From: Arthrobacter sp.
GTDB taxonomy: Bacteria > Actinomycetota > Actinomycetes > Actinomycetales > Micrococcaceae
Length of the DNA: 7,006 nucleotides
Reading direction: 5' to 3'
NCBI GenBank assembly: GCA_025464545.1
Contig: JAODMA010000445.1
Coordinates: 1 to 7,006, forward strand
Shown here: in pieces, positions 6,400-7,006 of the stretch
How positions within the stretch are numbered: the first letter of the stretch is position 1
How the letters are laid out: every line of letters begins with the position of its first letter
Program-made: the position numbers and the translations under genes
Notes under the pieces: model-generated
What the model was told of the DNA's origin: nothing
The model's database searches: none
Seen by the model: only the letters and a program-made list of their open reading frames with translations

Positions 6400-6846
6400 T
6401 CAAAGGTTACGTCGTGGAGGCGAGTTCGGCACGGGCTTGCGGAGAGTCAGAACCAGCAGCATTAGCAGGCAGCCGAAGGTTGCCCCCGCGGTGTTCGCGG
6501 CGACATCAAGCAGGGTGGGGTAACGTGCGGGCAGGAAAACGAACTGGGCGAGCTCGATCGCGGCGGACAGCACCAACCCCGCGGCCCCGCCGGCCCACCA
6601 GTAGCGCCTGCCGAGGATCCAGACCACCAAGGCGCCCAGCGGGACGAACAGGAGAACGTTCGACGCCGACTCAACGAATGCGTAATCGATCCAGCCGGGC
6701 ATCCCTCGTCGGTGCAGGTCCTTCAGCGCCTTGACCAGCAGCCCGGCCCCGGCGCGGTCCACGGGCGTGGGCCACAGCGCTATGGCGCCCAGAATCATCG
6801 CGTAGGCAAGGAACTCCCACCTGGCTACGCGGCGGCGGGATCGCAA
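6400..6846 (-). CDS. VanZ-like family membrane protein
   Basis: A 148-residue protein with four hydrophobic segments, at about residues 11-25, 62-79, 84-105 and 115-135. The family signature is visible in order: SNVLLFVPLGALVVWILG, then IELAQFVFLPAR (Glu98, Gln101, Arg108), then TLLDVAANTAGATFG (Asp114, Asn118). The basic N-terminus (RSRRRVAR) suggests it faces the cytoplasm. VanZ is named for a teicoplanin-resistance protein whose biochemical activity is unclear, and most actinobacterial members are chromosomal and not linked to van genes, as here, so resistance should not be assumed. The start is a TTG at 6846: it is the only start codon after the in-frame upstream stop that keeps the first membrane segment, with GAAAGG nine bases before it. 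The next in-frame ATG (6798, residue 17) would cut that segment. It lies first in a likely operon with the UDP-glucose dehydrogenase gene, hinting at an envelope-polysaccharide role. Confidence 0.85.
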   Translation of the reverse strand: MRSRRRVARWEFLAYAMILGAIALWPTPVDRAGAGLLVKALKDLHRRGMPGWIDYAFVESASNVLLFVPLGALVVWILGRRYWWAGGAAGLVLSAAIELAQFVFLPARYPTLLDVAANTAGATFGCLLMLLVLTLRKPVPNSPPRRNL

Positions 6847-6884
6847 TCGGAAGCGCCTTTCGGTAGTTCACGGGCGTTTCCCTG

Positions 6885-6890
6885 AGTGTA
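6885..6890 (-). promoter_or_regulatory. Candidate -10 box upstream of the VanZ-like gene
   Basis: On the minus strand this reads TACACT, fitting TANNNT, about 38 bases before the TTG start. The expected -35 position (6908-6913, read GGGTTC) is poor. A small CGCGG-ACG-CCGCG hairpin (6896-6908) sits just upstream and could end the preceding gene's transcript. Evidence is motif-level only. Confidence 0.3.
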
Positions 6891-6940
6891 GCGCCCGCGG
6901 ACGCCGCGAACCCGTGGTGTGCCTTTGTGCCCGAGGCCGT

Positions 6941-7006
6941 CTAGCCGAGCAGGCCGGCGATCCCGATTGCCGCCGTCGCCGCCCCGAGCACCATCGAGAT
7001 GCTGAC
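6941..7006 (-). CDS. C-terminal end of a probable membrane protein, cut by the window edge
   Basis: Read on the minus strand from the window edge, the frame gives VSISMVLGAATAAIGIAGLLG and then a TAG at 6943-6941. The 21 residues are almost wholly hydrophobic and Ala/Gly-rich, as in a terminal membrane helix, and codon use is GC-rich like the neighbours. The stop is 94 bases before the VanZ-like start on the same strand, a normal gene spacing. Too little is visible to name a family. A chance open frame is possible because the stretch is so short. Confidence 0.45.
   Translation of the reverse strand, partial: VSISMVLGAATAAIGIAGLLG

Noticed and set aside
6671..6871. GTG-started minus-strand frame at the 5' end of the VanZ-like gene, as a possible frameshifted start
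   Set aside because: It becomes Arg/Pro/Gly-rich without membrane segments, and the VanZ frame has its own start and SD, so no frameshift is needed.
1..7006. CRISPR array, insertion sequence or phage/defence module
   Set aside because: No regularly spaced repeats, transposase or integrase motifs, target duplications, or defence-like domains were seen on either strand.

Overview
The window is high-GC DNA with strong G/C preference at third codon positions. The gene types fit an actinobacterium: a large ATP-binding LuxR-family regulator, a SufS/SufU pair and a VanZ-like protein. My best guess is a member of the Micrococcaceae such as Arthrobacter or Pseudarthrobacter, but that is an impression from protein style, not a computed placement.

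Layout. Bases 1-2621 (+) hold all but the N-terminal tip of a LuxR-family regulator with an N-terminal P-loop ATPase and a C-terminal helix-turn-helix. Bases 2622-3243 are an unusually long gene-poor stretch. In order, it contains a cluster of short palindromes, a strong ribosome-binding-site-like sequence, and an open frame that looks like the start of an exported protein but has no normal start codon. Two long perfect-stem hairpins follow, then a plausible promoter. Bases 3244-5019 (+) are a two-gene operon for sulfur mobilisation in Fe-S cluster assembly: sufS (cysteine desulfurase) and sufU (zinc-dependent sulfur acceptor). Bases 5059-6846 (-) converge on it and form a second two-gene unit, transcribed vanZ-like then UDP-glucose 6-dehydrogenase. 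At the right edge, 6941-7006 (-), are the last 21 codons of a probable membrane protein.

How the genes work together. SufS takes sulfur from cysteine and passes the persulfide to SufU, which feeds the SUF scaffold. The scaffold genes sufB, sufC and sufD are not in this window. UDP-glucose dehydrogenase makes UDP-glucuronate for surface polysaccharide, and the small membrane protein beside it may belong to the same envelope function. The LuxR regulator may control, or once have controlled, the unit just downstream, whose coding part now looks decayed. The coding genes are ordinary. The only part that invites a second look is the 2622-3243 spacer, and I see no convincing undescribed multi-gene system.
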